Shown: positions 9,458 through 18,075, numbered from the stretch's first letter. The stretch is 29,909 nucleotides of DNA from Nemertoderma westbladi (GCA_032718475.1 JAUCBJ010000834.1:1-29909); one strand, 5' to 3'. Notes: generated by a model not told the origin, from the sequence alone. A program made the numbers and translations.

Positions 9458-11314
9458 TTATTTACTAATATTAGGTGGAGATTTGTAGTCTCCAGACTCG
9501 TTACGAGTCTCTTCAAGAAGTACGAGACGTTGAGTCGGTCTGTCTACTGTACGACCGTCAATTGTCCGTACCGTCACAGTTCTTGTCACTCCATCCATAG
9601 ATGGATGTGTGGCTAAAATGACACCTGTTATCCAGAAGTGTCTTTTTAGATTCACTTCCGCTAACAGCACGTGATCTCCCGGCCTTAATGCGCGGGTGTT
9701 ATTGTACCATGTTGTTCTGGCAGAAATAGAGGGCAAATAATGGTTTTGCCATATTTCCCAGAATTTGTTAGCTAGTAGTTGCGTGATTTTCCACGCTTTT
9801 CTACCGTAGCTATCGCCTTCCATTGGAAAAGAAATAGGCGTCAAAGTAGTCGGTGCCTGCATAAGCAGGTGTGCCGGTGTCAAAGCAAACTGGGATTGTT
9901 TGTCATCGGGTACTAATACTATTGGTCTAGTATTTAGTATTGCCTCGATTTCAATAAACAGTGTTGTCAGTTGGTCGTCTGTCAATATGTGGTTTACTGG
10001 AATGACCTTTGCCATTGCCGTTTTGATAGATCTAATCAATCTCTCCCAGACTCCGCCTCTCCATGGACTATCTGGAGGATTAAACTTCCAAACAATCTTG
10101 TAAGGACGTAGTTCGTTTGAGATTTGATCATGATCTAATTTCTTAAAGTCTCTAGCAATTTCATTTCGGGCACCAACAAAGTTTGTCCCTTGGTCTGAGT
10201 ACAAGCATTTCACTAGTCCGCGTCTAGCGATAAATCGCCGCAATGCTAGTATAAACGCGTTGGTGGAAAGATCCATCACACGTTCAATATGAACTGCCCT
10301 ACTGGACATACATGTGAAAATCAGTCCCCAGCGTTTTACTAGTATACGTCCACGTTTCGTATGTATGGGACCAAAGCAATCAATTCCAGTCTCTGTAAAA
10401 GGTGGTCTGAATGCTTGAAGTCGTGCTTGTGGAAGTTCACTCATTTCTTGAGTGCCTATTCTAGAATGTACCTTTTTACAAATAATACACGTACGTGTCA
10501 CTGAACTTAACGCTTTACTGGGTCTAATTAATACAAATCTTGTACGTAAGTAGGAAAGACAGTGGTGTCTTCCAGCGTGTTTCAGATGTAAATGTGCGTC
10601 CAGTATCATTGCACGTTGTAATTCGTGATGCTGCGGTATTATTATTGGGTATCTAAAGTTTGTGTTAAAGTCAATGTTTTGAAGCCGAGATTTATGACAA
10701 ATTAAGCCATTATAAATTATCGGACTCCAACTCAATATTGGTGACGACTTGATTGGTTGACCTTGACTTATAGATGTGAATTCGCCCGCGAAATATCGCA
10801 GTTGGTAATGGCGAATTAATTTAATTTCACACCTGTCAATCTCAGTCAATGTAAGTCGACGTGTAAAGTCGCGTTTGCCTTTAACGTATTGTACAAAACG
10901 TACAATCCACACTAATTTTCGGCAAGCGTTTGTCCAAGAATCTGTTAGGTTTACAATACGGTCGACGTAAGTATTTGTGACGTCATCAGGTAAGTCAATG
11001 GAGAATTTGGAAGGTTTTGATTTACTAGAAGGGCCCACGGGTCCGCCGGTAGGTATTCCATTGTTGACTGTTGATCCGTCCGGGTCTACAAGTAATTTGT
11101 CCTTCTTTGTTTTCTTACCTTGATTGTCAGTACTTTGTAAGTCGATCGTTAATGGTGGTTTGAACTCTATGGGGTCACTGGGTTTCGGTAAACTTATTTT
11201 TCTGCCGATATTAATCCCAGGTCTCACCATAGGTTGCAAGTTTGGTATGTCTCTTGAGCGCAAAGTAACACGTAGCGTAGGTACTACCCACATCTGTAAT
11301 ACATGAGGTTTCAC
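9458..11314 (-). CDS. BEL/Pao integrase with intact catalytic residues
   Basis: Inserts retrotransposon cDNA into host DNA. Numbering from the frame as opened at 11314 (a GTG codon; the first ATG gives MWVVPTLR and a stop lies at about 11330). Residues 125-200 are the pre-integrase region (WTNACRKLVWIVRFVQY, LTLTEIDRCEIKLI). The zinc domain is H241-x4-H246 and C276-x2-C279. The catalytic triad is D312 in TGIDCFGP, D374 in LYSDQGTNFVGA and E424 in PWRGGVWERLIRS. The C-terminus has LRPGDHVLLAEVNLKR and VRTIDGRTVDRPTQRLVLLE, typical of the DUF5641-like tail. 618 codons without a lesion is striking in an element with no RT. It overlaps the protease frame by about 100 bases in a different register. 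Recent mobility, supply of RT in trans, or domestication could each explain it. Confidence 0.93.
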   Translation of the reverse strand: MKPHVLQMWVVPTLRVTLRSRDIPNLQPMVRPGINIGRKISLPKPSDPIEFKPPLTIDLQSTDNQGKKTKKDKLLVDPDGSTVNNGIPTGGPVGPSSKSKPSKFSIDLPDDVTNTYVDRIVNLTDSWTNACRKLVWIVRFVQYVKGKRDFTRRLTLTEIDRCEIKLIRHYQLRYFAGEFTSISQGQPIKSSPILSWSPIIYNGLICHKSRLQNIDFNTNFRYPIIIPQHHELQRAMILDAHLHLKHAGRHHCLSYLRTRFVLIRPSKALSSVTRTCIICKKVHSRIGTQEMSELPQARLQAFRPPFTETGIDCFGPIHTKRGRILVKRWGLIFTCMSSRAVHIERVMDLSTNAFILALRRFIARRGLVKCLYSDQGTNFVGARNEIARDFKKLDHDQISNELRPYKIVWKFNPPDSPWRGGVWERLIRSIKTAMAKVIPVNHILTDDQLTTLFIEIEAILNTRPIVLVPDDKQSQFALTPAHLLMQAPTTLTPISFPMEGDSYGRKAWKITQLLANKFWEIWQNHYLPSISARTTWYNNTRALRPGDHVLLAEVNLKRHFWITGVILATHPSMDGVTRTVTVRTIDGRTVDRPTQRLVLLEETRNESGDYKSPPNISK

Positions 11315-12497
11315 TGTACCTATGGTTACTCAAGGATGTCAAATTTGGTAGTTTGTCAATACAAGGCCGCTCCAATAGGGAAACTGCGGCTTTACTATTT
11401 GTCAATAGGTTACTAGTGTCTGGTAGAACATTTTGTGACATGTCTGGTAGAATGTTTCGCGGAACATCCGGCGAAATATATAGTGACGTGTCTGGCAAAA
11501 CGTCTGGTTGACCGTCTAGTAACTCGTCTGGCGATACGTCTGGTAACGTGTCTGGTTGTTTGTCAATAGAAGGCCGCTCCAATAGAGAAACTGCGGCTTT
11601 ACTATTTGTCAATATGTTACTAGTGTCTGGTAGAACATTTTGTGATATGTCTGGCAAAATGTCTGGTTGACCATCTAGTAACGCGTCTGGTTGACCATCT
11701 GGCGATATGTCTGGTGTAGAAAGGCTCGCAAGTCTTCCGGCGTTATCATCTGTCGTCGATGGAATCCCTGGCTGACTCGCCTTCTCCCCAAGTCCTAAAC
11801 TCACCTGGTGGATTAGCTGCTCCTTGTGACTTATCATATTAGCTACACACGTCGTACTTGTCATGTTGTCGTGTTTTGTCGACGCTTGTGTAGTATAGTC
11901 TCGGTCGTGTGAAAGGGAATGAGTCGAAGTTGTAGTTAATAAACTACATGTACTTTGTACATCGTCTTCCTCGTCACTTTTATCTAGTGTGCGCACAGGC
12001 GCTCGAGTATACCACCCTATCGGCGTTCTACAGGCGTATGCGTTTCCCGCTACGACTACCGATGGTCTGGTTTCCCACACTTGATGTAGGTTGAATTGAT
12101 CTGTCCCGATCAGCATTGCTACCGACCTATAGTTGACAGGACATTCAGGTACACCAAGGTGTCTGAAGTACTTACGGTCCTCTAGAGATTGCTCTGGGAC
12201 AGGACCTAGTAGGTTACTAAAGTCCTTTGTGGCCGCAAAGGTTAAATCTTTAAAGGGTAACAAAGACCTCTCATTTTCGCTATGTTGCGATTTCGGAAGA
12301 AGAGTGTCTAAGTTCAACTTAACTCGTGTTTCTGGTATTGCGCGTTGTCCATGCATACTACTTACGGTGTAACTGACGTTCTTACCTTGTCTAAGATCCG
12401 TGACGACATCAGCTACCTTCTCATCCACGTAACTATGAGATGAGGCTGAATCCAGGATAGCGTAGATCCTTTCTGCTTTCCTTTCTGCATTCCTTTG
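11211..12497 (-). pseudogene. BEL/Pao aspartic protease followed by a repeat-rich tail
   Basis: The frame contains AILDSASSHSYVDEKVADVV, an aspartic-protease active-site Asp-Ser loop as in the DUF1758 family, then VAMLIGTDQFNLHQV and RTPIGWYTRAPV, the conserved end of that domain. The active site lies at about 12465-12430, upstream of the first in-frame ATG, so the product was made by fusion to Gag. After about residue 135 the sequence should pass into the reverse transcriptase. Instead it becomes a hydrophilic tail with SPDGQPDALLDGQPDILPD-type repeats. A 207-bp block is duplicated (11354 and 11561, each containing LTNSKAAVSLLERP). The frame stops at 11211 inside the integrase frame. Confidence 0.82.
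11354..11720. repeat. 207-bp duplication and TCTGG-rich short repeats in the pol spacer
   Basis: TGTCAATACAAGGCCGCTCC at 11354 matches TGTCAATAGAAGGCCGCTCC at 11561, and the similarity continues for about 90 bases through CTGCGGCTTTACTATTTGTC. Between and after the blocks, phrases such as GTCTGGTAGAACATTT, GTCTGGCAAAACGTCTGG and GTCTGGTTGACCATCT form a degenerate 12/24-bp array. On the minus strand it encodes PDxLPDxS-type units in frame. Confidence 0.85.
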
Positions 12498-12965
12498 GTG
12501 CCAGTAATCTTGACAGGAATTATACTAAACCCCTTTAGTTGATCAGGCGTCAGAAGCGCAATCGATGGTTGTTCGTCTCCAGTATCAAAGTAAATGTCGT
12601 CGTCTTCCGACTCTTCATCCGACGATCCTGATTGTTCCGAGAAGCAATCTCTAATGTGCGTCACGAAGGTCGGTGTTGTTTTCGACTCTCGACCCTTATA
12701 TGCTGTGTTGCATCTTGCTGCCGCTTCCGGGTGTTCCCTGGTGAAGCGTTTGGTCGGCGTATGACTGTCTGTGTGGAGCAAACCGTCATCGTTGCGTCCA
12801 CAGGAAGGACAGGTGTCTGTATTTGGGCAGTCTTTACGGACATGTCCATGTAGCGTACACCGCCAACAAGAGTCCAATGGCCGTATTTGCAGTCGTCGTT
12901 CCTCTGAATTCAATTCGCGGAATAGTCGACATCCTCTCAGTTTATGGCTAGTATGTCGTTTACCT
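12413..12965 (-). pseudogene. Gag zinc-knuckle segment of the BEL element, out of frame with its neighbours
   Basis: CWRCTLHGHVRKDC is a textbook CX2CX4HX4C knuckle that would bind element RNA. CPSCGRNDDGLLH starts a second Cys/His cluster. An acidic stretch (SDEESEDDDIYFD) follows, before VKITGTKGMQKGKQKG. The frame differs from both neighbours: relative to Gag it is shifted +1 near 12960, and relative to protease -1 near 12470-12500. The two shifts cancel, so Gag and protease share one register while the knuckle does not. Candidate explanations are two compensating indels or recoding; I see no canonical slippery heptamer at the second site. Confidence 0.85.
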
Positions 12966-14579
12966 AGCTGTGCTCAGTTCCTGTCGGGTCTGTTTGGTTC
13001 CAATCGGTGCGGATACCTTATTACCGTCCGAAAATTGTCGGGTGTCGGTCGACGTGGCGTAAGTGGCCGTCTTGGTGGATGTTGTTTGGGGTTTTTGTCG
13101 GTTCGAGGATGGTAAGGTTATTCCTTCTGCTATGATATGTTGGTCCGTGTAGTTCGAATGCGTCTCGACTACTGCCTCTTTGGATATCAGTAAGTAGACG
13201 TCTTCCAACTTCAAGAATCCGCCTCTCTCTTCTCGCTGATATTCTATCTTTCGCCACTCCCGACGAAGTCGATGGTGTAATCTTCCTATTATTTTCAATA
13301 GGACTGTCGGAGTGTTCGCGTAGTCAAGTTGTCCAATCGAGCGTAGTGTAGTAATGGCGTTCTTAATCTCGTCAGCTAATTTCAGTAAGTCAACTGGTTT
13401 TGTTATAGCCCCCCCCTTACAGAGTTCTTCTATCACTGACTTAGCCATGCTTACGGTGCCTCCGTAAATCGAAGTTAAGCGATCGTACGCTAGTTCGAAG
13501 GCGTCTGGTACACTGACAAAGGTCTCCGCTATACGTTTCGGTTCTCCCGTCAGCGTTTGTAGCAGGTAGTTGAATTTCTCCCTCGATGTAAAGGCGCACG
13601 CTGCTATTTGTGTTTCGATGTAGTCCACAAAGGTGTGCCAATGTTTCGAGTTACCGGAAAACTTAGGTGGTTGTTGCACCGGTAATCCTTGTCTGGCTGC
13701 AAATTTCGCTATCTCCTCGGCCACGTTCAAAGTTTCGCGTCCTTGGTTGGCAATCGAGTTGATGTTCTCTCGTCTTGGCGCTTTTCCTTGATACGAGGTG
13801 TTTCTCGAGGGTTGTTTTCTTTGCTGCTTCGGGTGTCTAGAGTGTTTGAACTCGTTACCTCGCGAACTATCAGTTTGAGTTTCCTCTAAACGTTCCTCTA
13901 TCTGGGCCAACTTGTCTACAACTGGGCGCATTATTTCGGCGAGTTGTTGCGTACTAATTGCGTCCGTTGGTTGTAATGCCTTCTGTGTTGGTGTATTTTG
14001 TGGAGGATTATCGATAAAGGAATTGTCTGAACGCTCACGTTTACATTCGTCAGACGCTCCTGTTCTAAATACCTCGCGTTCCGGGTAATCCGACTCGCTT
14101 GAAGTACTACTGTCACCTGGATACGGTGGTCGACGTGCTCGCGTCCATTGTGTCGTTCGAATTCTAACATTCCATTTCGGAACATCGTCCACTGTTCTCC
14201 GTTGTTCGGTAGGCTCACAAGTCTTCCTCGAAGTTGTAGATTGCGATGTAAACTGATTAAACGGTCGCGTATCCACTGTTCTCCGTTGTTCGGTAGGCTC
14301 GCAGGTCTTCCTCGAAGTTGTAGATTGCGATGTAAACTGATTAAACGGTGGTCGAATGACAGCGTTTGAATCTAAAGGCCTTGTAGGCCTAAACGTCATT
14401 GGGTACGTGTAATGCATAACGGGTTTTGGTGTCGAAGGTGGACTCACCTGTTTAGTCGTCAGTAGTGCAGGTCCGGTCAACAAACTACTACGATCTGTAA
14501 TCGGTGGGTTACTTACCTTGACTTTCAGAATAGGCGACGACGTTGCTCTTGGCGGTGTAAACTTGTCCGGAATAACGAG
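12960..14579 (-). CDS. BEL/Pao Gag, 5'-truncated
   Basis: Structural protein forming the retrotransposon particle. The frame is open from the element break at 14579, through a TTG at 14483, to a TAA at 12960; no initiating ATG is visible, so the N-terminus is lost. The N-terminal third is Ser/Thr/Pro/Arg-rich and includes an 84-bp duplication. A helical segment (IMRPVVDKLAQIEERLEETQ) follows. The DUF1759-like capsid region begins at PPKFSGNSKHWHTFVDYI, then EKFNYLLQTLTGEPKRIAET, YGGTVSMAKSVIEELC and LDYANTPTVLLKIIGRL. No internal stop occurs over about 540 codons. AAGTCAAGGTAAGTAACC on the minus strand near 14520 resembles a splice donor, but the frame runs through it. Confidence 0.88.
   Translation of the reverse strand, partial: LVIPDKFTPPRATSSPILKVKVSNPPITDRSSLLTGPALLTTKQVSPPSTPKPVMHYTYPMTFRPTRPLDSNAVIRPPFNQFTSQSTTSRKTCEPTEQRRTVDTRPFNQFTSQSTTSRKTCEPTEQRRTVDDVPKWNVRIRTTQWTRARRPPYPGDSSTSSESDYPEREVFRTGASDECKRERSDNSFIDNPPQNTPTQKALQPTDAISTQQLAEIMRPVVDKLAQIEERLEETQTDSSRGNEFKHSRHPKQQRKQPSRNTSYQGKAPRRENINSIANQGRETLNVAEEIAKFAARQGLPVQQPPKFSGNSKHWHTFVDYIETQIAACAFTSREKFNYLLQTLTGEPKRIAETFVSVPDAFELAYDRLTSIYGGTVSMAKSVIEELCKGGAITKPVDLLKLADEIKNAITTLRSIGQLDYANTPTVLLKIIGRLHHRLRREWRKIEYQREERGGFLKLEDVYLLISKEAVVETHSNYTDQHIIAEGITLPSSNRQKPQTTSTKTATYATSTDTRQFSDGNKVSAPIGTKQTRQELSTAR
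14188..14355. repeat. 84-bp direct duplication inside the minus-strand Gag
   Basis: TCCACTGTTCTCCGTTGTTC at 14188 recurs at 14272, and both copies continue through GTAGATTGCGATGTAAACTG to ATTAAACGG. The step is 84 bases, or 28 codons, so the frame is kept and RPFNQFTSQSTTSRKTCEP appears twice. The copies differ at only a few bases, which suggests a recent slippage or unequal exchange. Confidence 0.92.
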
Positions 14580-14967
14580 TGAGGGAACTGCGCTATTAGA
14601 GAGAGAGAGAGAATTAGTGAGAGAGTGTAAAGAGACAGCCGAGAGGGTGGCGAGAAACTATAGGGAGTGGGAGGAGAGAGAGTTAGGTGAGCGTAAAGAG
14701 CACGAGGAGCGGGAGGCGAGAGTAGAAAACGAGCGCAAGGAGTGGGAGGCAAGAGAGGTGAACGAGCGCAAGGTGCGGGAGGCAAGATAGGTGAATGAGA
14801 GTAGAGAGCGGGAGGTGAGGGAGATAGAATTAGCCAACCAGAGCATGAGGGAGGACAGAGAGAGAGGGCTGGTAAACGGAAGCGGGATGATAGACATACA
14901 TAGGGTTAATTCAATATCAAGCGAAGCAAAAGTGCTGATTAGAGCTGGCAAAAATGGGATTATCTGA
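14580..14967 (+). pseudogene. Copy A coiled-coil ORF remnant
   Basis: The frame enters at EGTALLERERELVRECKETA and continues as Arg/Glu-rich heptad-like units (EWEAREVNERK), predicted to be a long charged coiled coil. Copy B has the same protein with its N-terminal part. A TAG at 14788-14790 occurs at exactly the position of the TAG in copy B. A 4-base deletion relative to copy B at about 14860 then shifts the frame. By position it is the N-terminal Gag region or an upstream ORF of the family. Confidence 0.7.
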
Positions 14968-15010
14968 GAATGATGGACGACAGACCCAGGACTGGTGTAA
15001 CCATACGGGC

Positions 15011-15032
15011 GGGGGGGGGGGGGGGGGGGGGG
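15011..15032. repeat. 22-base G homopolymer
   Basis: Copy A has 22 consecutive G where copy B reads GGGCTGGGGGG. The run ends exactly at the putative splice donor GGTAATA. It is an expanded homopolymer and could form a quadruplex; its exact length may also be a sequencing artefact. Confidence 0.95.
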
Positions 15033-15112
15033 TAATAATAATAATATGTTAGAGGGAGTTAATATTAATATTACCGTAATAGACAAACCCTATTCAAAAC
15101 TTTCTTGCAGGA

Positions 15113-15502
15113 AATAATGTTTTACCCGGTAACAATAACCCTAATTTAAATGTGCAAAATAATCTAAATAATACAAATAATTCTGAGCAAAATAATTTAA
15201 ATAATTTAAATAATTTTGGTAACATCAATACGTTAAACAACCCTGAAGAAATTAAGAATGTCCCACAAGTGTCAATGGGAAATGTGTGCGGCAAGTTAAG
15301 TGCACCCAACGGTGGCACCCAACGGCGGGCGAGAGGGGGAGGGGGGGGGGCAGAGAATGTCCAACAAGCGTCGGCGGGCAATGCGCGCGGTGAGTTAGGT
15401 AAACCGTGGCACCCGACAACAGAGAATAGTAGGGGGATTGCGAATATCCCCAGGACCGTCCAATCGGGCAGAGAGAGAGACATTGGCGCCGTGAGCGGGT
15501 GA
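15113..15502 (+). CDS. Copy A Asn-rich frame preceding Gag
   Basis: The frame reads NNVLPGNNNPNLN, then NNLNNTNNSEQNNLNNLNN and, after a Gly/Arg-rich patch, GRERDIGAVSG before the stop. It is low complexity and probably disordered. An upstream TTTCTTGCAG (15101-15110) is a good splice acceptor; joined to a donor at the end of the G-run (15032/15033) it would remove 79 bases. The stop codon overlaps the next frame as GGGTGA, with GTG at 15499 opening Gag. Compared with copy B about 260 bases, including the 57-bp repeats, are missing. Its role as a Gag leader is an inference. Confidence 0.55.
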   Translation, partial: NNVLPGNNNPNLNVQNNLNNTNNSEQNNLNNLNNFGNINTLNNPEEIKNVPQVSMGNVCGKLSAPNGGTQRRARGGGGGAENVQQASAGNARGELGKPWHPTTENSRGIANIPRTVQSGRERDIGAVSG

Positions 15503-16815
15503 GCGAGAAGACGTCAAGCCCAGTCGGAAGACGGAAGAAGAACAGTGCAATTTATCCGGGAGGTAGAAGAGAGATCTCACGAGGAGGAACACCAAACCCC
15601 TCAGACCCAAATAAGTTGTGTGACACGGAGATATGCAGGGGACTGTTACCCCCGATGATATATCCTACACAAGGAAAGTCGACAGGCCCAACAGGCGAAC
15701 CGCAACCAACAGCAGGGGAGTCTGCACCACAACCATCGAGTGCGCTAGAAGTACAAGCGATAGGAATGGCAACAATCATCGACCTGCTAAAGACCAGGAT
15801 CGAGCTAACACCAGTGGAGCCATTCAAATTCGATGGTAGTAAGCCGAAGGAATACCTGCAATTCCGGCGTATGTACAGTAACGAAATATTAATGAAGAAC
15901 CTGATGCAGGCGGAGTGCGTTAAATACTTACAAGTTTACACAGGGGGGCCAGCATATGACATCGTAAGGCAGTACCAAAGTATCAAAGGTGGATTCACGA
16001 CTGCATGGCGGGCCCTAGACAGGGAATTCGGACATCCTGCTAAGATCATCCGACAAACCTTAAGGGGAATAACATCAGGCAGACTACAGGATAACCCTGT
16101 CAGCATCAAAACCTTCACGAATAAAGTCGAAAAGGCGCTAATTGTGCTAAAGACCCTAGATGCACCTTATGAACTCAACACATCGAATAACATCACTACA
16201 ATAGCGCAGGCACTACCGATCTGGCTGAGGAACAAGTGGAGAAAGATCGCCTTCTCCACCCGGGAGAAGAAAGGTGCAGAGCCAGGGCTAGAGGAGATGT
16301 CGAACATCCTTAACTATGAGGCAGAATTGATTACAGACCCAGTCTACAGCGAGGATAGTTTGGGGAGGGCGCCGAAAGCTGAATACAACAGGCCTAAGCC
16401 CGAACATAATCCGGCGGATGCATTCCCGAGAGTGAGACAGTTGCCACATGCGGCCACGCAGGGGCCTTGTAGTCCACAAGCAGCTGGAAGTAGGGCCACA
16501 CCGTGGCAGGGACAGAAACAAAATAACAACACGAACAAATATAATCCCAACACACCCAGTAGGCCAAGTCCAAATAATAAAAACACTAAACCGCTAGGTA
16601 TGAATATACGCGCAAAATGCAAAGCGCTTTATAAAGAAGGCTACAATCCAAAATACAAATGCCAATTACACCCAAATGCATTCCACCAGACCATGAATTG
16701 CAGGCATTGGCAGGCGTTGCCTAAACAAGATTGGGTAGCCTACGCGGGTATAAATGGAATTTGTCATCGATGCGTGGTATGAGGACACAGATTCGAAGAA
16801 TGCCAGGAAACAACA
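15499..16815 (+). pseudogene. Copy A Gag capsid and zinc knuckle, TGA inside the knuckle
   Basis: BEL/Pao Gag. The DUF1759-like capsid region starts near residue 100 with PVEPFKFDGSKPKEYLQF, then YLQVYTGGPAYDIV, RALDREFGHPAKIIRQTLRG and LPIWLRNKWRKIAFSTREK. It is followed by a Pro/Asn-rich linker and a Cys/His segment (AKCKALYKEG, KCQLHPNAFH, NCRHW). The final knuckle reads CHRCVV, then TGA (16780-16782), then GHRFEEC, so the stop sits inside a CX2CX4HX4C motif. The frame begins with GTG and overlaps the upstream stop by four bases; no ATG lies near. Copy B matches it closely up to position 29300. Confidence 0.85.
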
Positions 16816-17392
16816 ATAAGAGATGACGAGGCTGATGAGACTGGAGGCCAAACCATGGCAACGAGCACAACGGGAGCAAGGATGAAGAGGACAGTACTAC
16901 TCGGGGTAGTACCAGTATGAATGACAGGAAAGGACAGGCTATCGGTCACAACACTAATGTTGGTCGATAGTGGAGCAGCATTCACGTTAATGGAGAGTTG
17001 GGTGGCCGAAAGGATATGGGATACAGACAACACCAAGCAAGATGGTGGTAACTACTATCTCCAATAAGGATGAGGTCATGAGAATGAGAATGGGGCATTG
17101 CGAGATATCAGCGATAACACCAGGGTGCGGCTATGGGGCTACCATCGAACCCATCCAAATAATAGAATCGATTAATATTAACGCCAGGCGACCCATGAAA
17201 ATCGAGATTGAGAAATACCGGTACCTGGACAACATCGATTTCTCCGATTCGTCCTGAAAGTATCTCTCATAGTCGGCATGGACTGCCCGACAGCCCACGA
17301 GAGACTACAGACCATATTCGGCAATGACAGGAAGCGAGACCCGATGGCCATTCTCAGGCCATTTGGATGGATGCTTACTCGCCCAATAAAGA
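16816..17392 (+). pseudogene. Copy A aspartic protease, broken
   Basis: Continues the Gag register. After a second in-frame TGA at 16918-16920 comes LMLVDSGAAFTLMESW, the protease active-site motif (DSGA). A TAA near 17064 ends this register. The next piece (17042-17257) lies in another frame and reads EVMRMRMGHCEIS. The original register returns with FVLKVSLIVGMDCPTAHE and DPMAILRPFGWMLTRP, the conserved end of the BEL protease region. Two TGA stops and two frame changes make it non-functional as it stands. Confidence 0.8.
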
Positions 17393-18075
17393 CGAGGACA
17401 CCGTTTGGTTTGTCCGAGACATCAGGGTGCATGCTGCCCGGAACTGTTGAGGACATAGAGGAGAAACCAGAGACGGGCGATGGGAAGGTCCCATATGGGA
17501 AGCAGCCCGAGGAAAGACACCAGGAGTCAAGGATGGGTATGGATCTGGAACCACACATGGTGGAGCTTAGTGAAAGGATAGAGGATAGTTCCAGAGAAAT
17601 ACCGCTGATAGATGAGTTAGGAGGGGAAGCAACAGCAAGAGAGTGGGCAGAGGAGAATGGGTTCGACGCAGAGGACCTAGAGGCGATGAGATGGAACAAG
17701 GATATTCCTGGCAAGTATCGGTATGAGGATGGAGAAGAGTGGACGGCGAGATGTCCAGAGGGGTGTCCGGAGGAGACGCCGGTGCGGTTGAGAGGCATAC
17801 CGAAAAGAGGGAGGTCAAATAAGAAGACAGAGTGGAAACGGAGAGGACTTCTATTGTCTATTCTGCTTTATCTATTCTCTCGATTTCTTTTCATTCTACC
17901 GTCAGGTGACGACAAGATGAAGGGTGGGATTTCGCTGCCAGGGGACCATGAGGAAATCAAGAAGGCGGCCGAAAGACCCAATTTTAGGGTGGAGGAGAAG
18001 GGTAGATCAATTCCAAGAGAGTTGGAATTGACAAGGAGAGTGGGGCGAAGGATAATGGATTATGTAAATAGGTAA
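17393..18075 (+). pseudogene. Copy A residual pol C-terminal tail
   Basis: Following the protease the frame stays open to 18075 but shows no RT, RNase H or integrase motif, so a large internal deletion is likely. The tail is acidic (VEDIEEKPETGDGK, AREWAEENGFDAEDLEAMRW), then has a hydrophobic stretch LLLSILLYLFSRFLFILP that could span a membrane, then GDDKMKGGISLPGDHEEI and a basic end, GRRIMDYVNR. The last 52 residues match the relic at 7216-7370 without gaps. Whether the hydrophobic part is coding or a 3' untranslated pyrimidine tract is uncertain. Confidence 0.5.

Larger units (their letters stand above)
9458..14579 (-). mobile_element. BEL/Pao LTR retrotransposon lacking RT and RNase H
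   Basis: In minus-strand order the element carries Gag (14579-12960), a zinc-knuckle segment in another frame (12965-12413), protease (12497 to about 12000), a repeat-rich spacer (about 12000-11340) and integrase (11329-9458). The order and the DUF1759-, DUF1758- and DUF5641-like domains place it in BEL/Pao. The reverse transcriptase and RNase H that should lie between protease and integrase are absent. The Gag end is cut at 14579/14580, where copy A of another family begins on the opposite strand, so the 5' LTR is lost; no 3' LTR could be identified. Whether the unknown ORF at 7564-8796 belongs to it is open. Confidence 0.85.
14580..18075 (+). mobile_element. Copy A of a second BEL/Pao family, 5'-truncated and internally deleted
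   Basis: Order on the plus strand: coiled-coil ORF remnant (14580-14967), small intron-like segment (15032-15110), Asn-rich frame (15113-15502), Gag capsid frame (15499-16782), knuckle and protease in broken frames (16783-17390), and a C-terminal tail (to 18075). Sequence from T14580 on is nearly identical to copy B from about 27313 on. Reverse transcriptase, RNase H and integrase are absent. Left of 14580 the sequence switches at once to the minus-strand BEL element. LTRs could not be delimited. Confidence 0.85.

Noticed and set aside
12465-12500. Canonical -1 frameshift site between knuckle and protease
   Set aside because: No X-XXY-YYZ heptamer exists in the correct register, so ordinary indels are at least as likely.
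14518-14790. A 90-codon gene starting at 14518
   Set aside because: It is a chimera of minus-strand Gag antisense (to 14579) and the coiled-coil fragment of copy A.
17178-17798. 206-codon minus-strand frame opposite the copy A tail
   Set aside because: Antisense shadow of a purine-rich coding stretch; no motif recognised.
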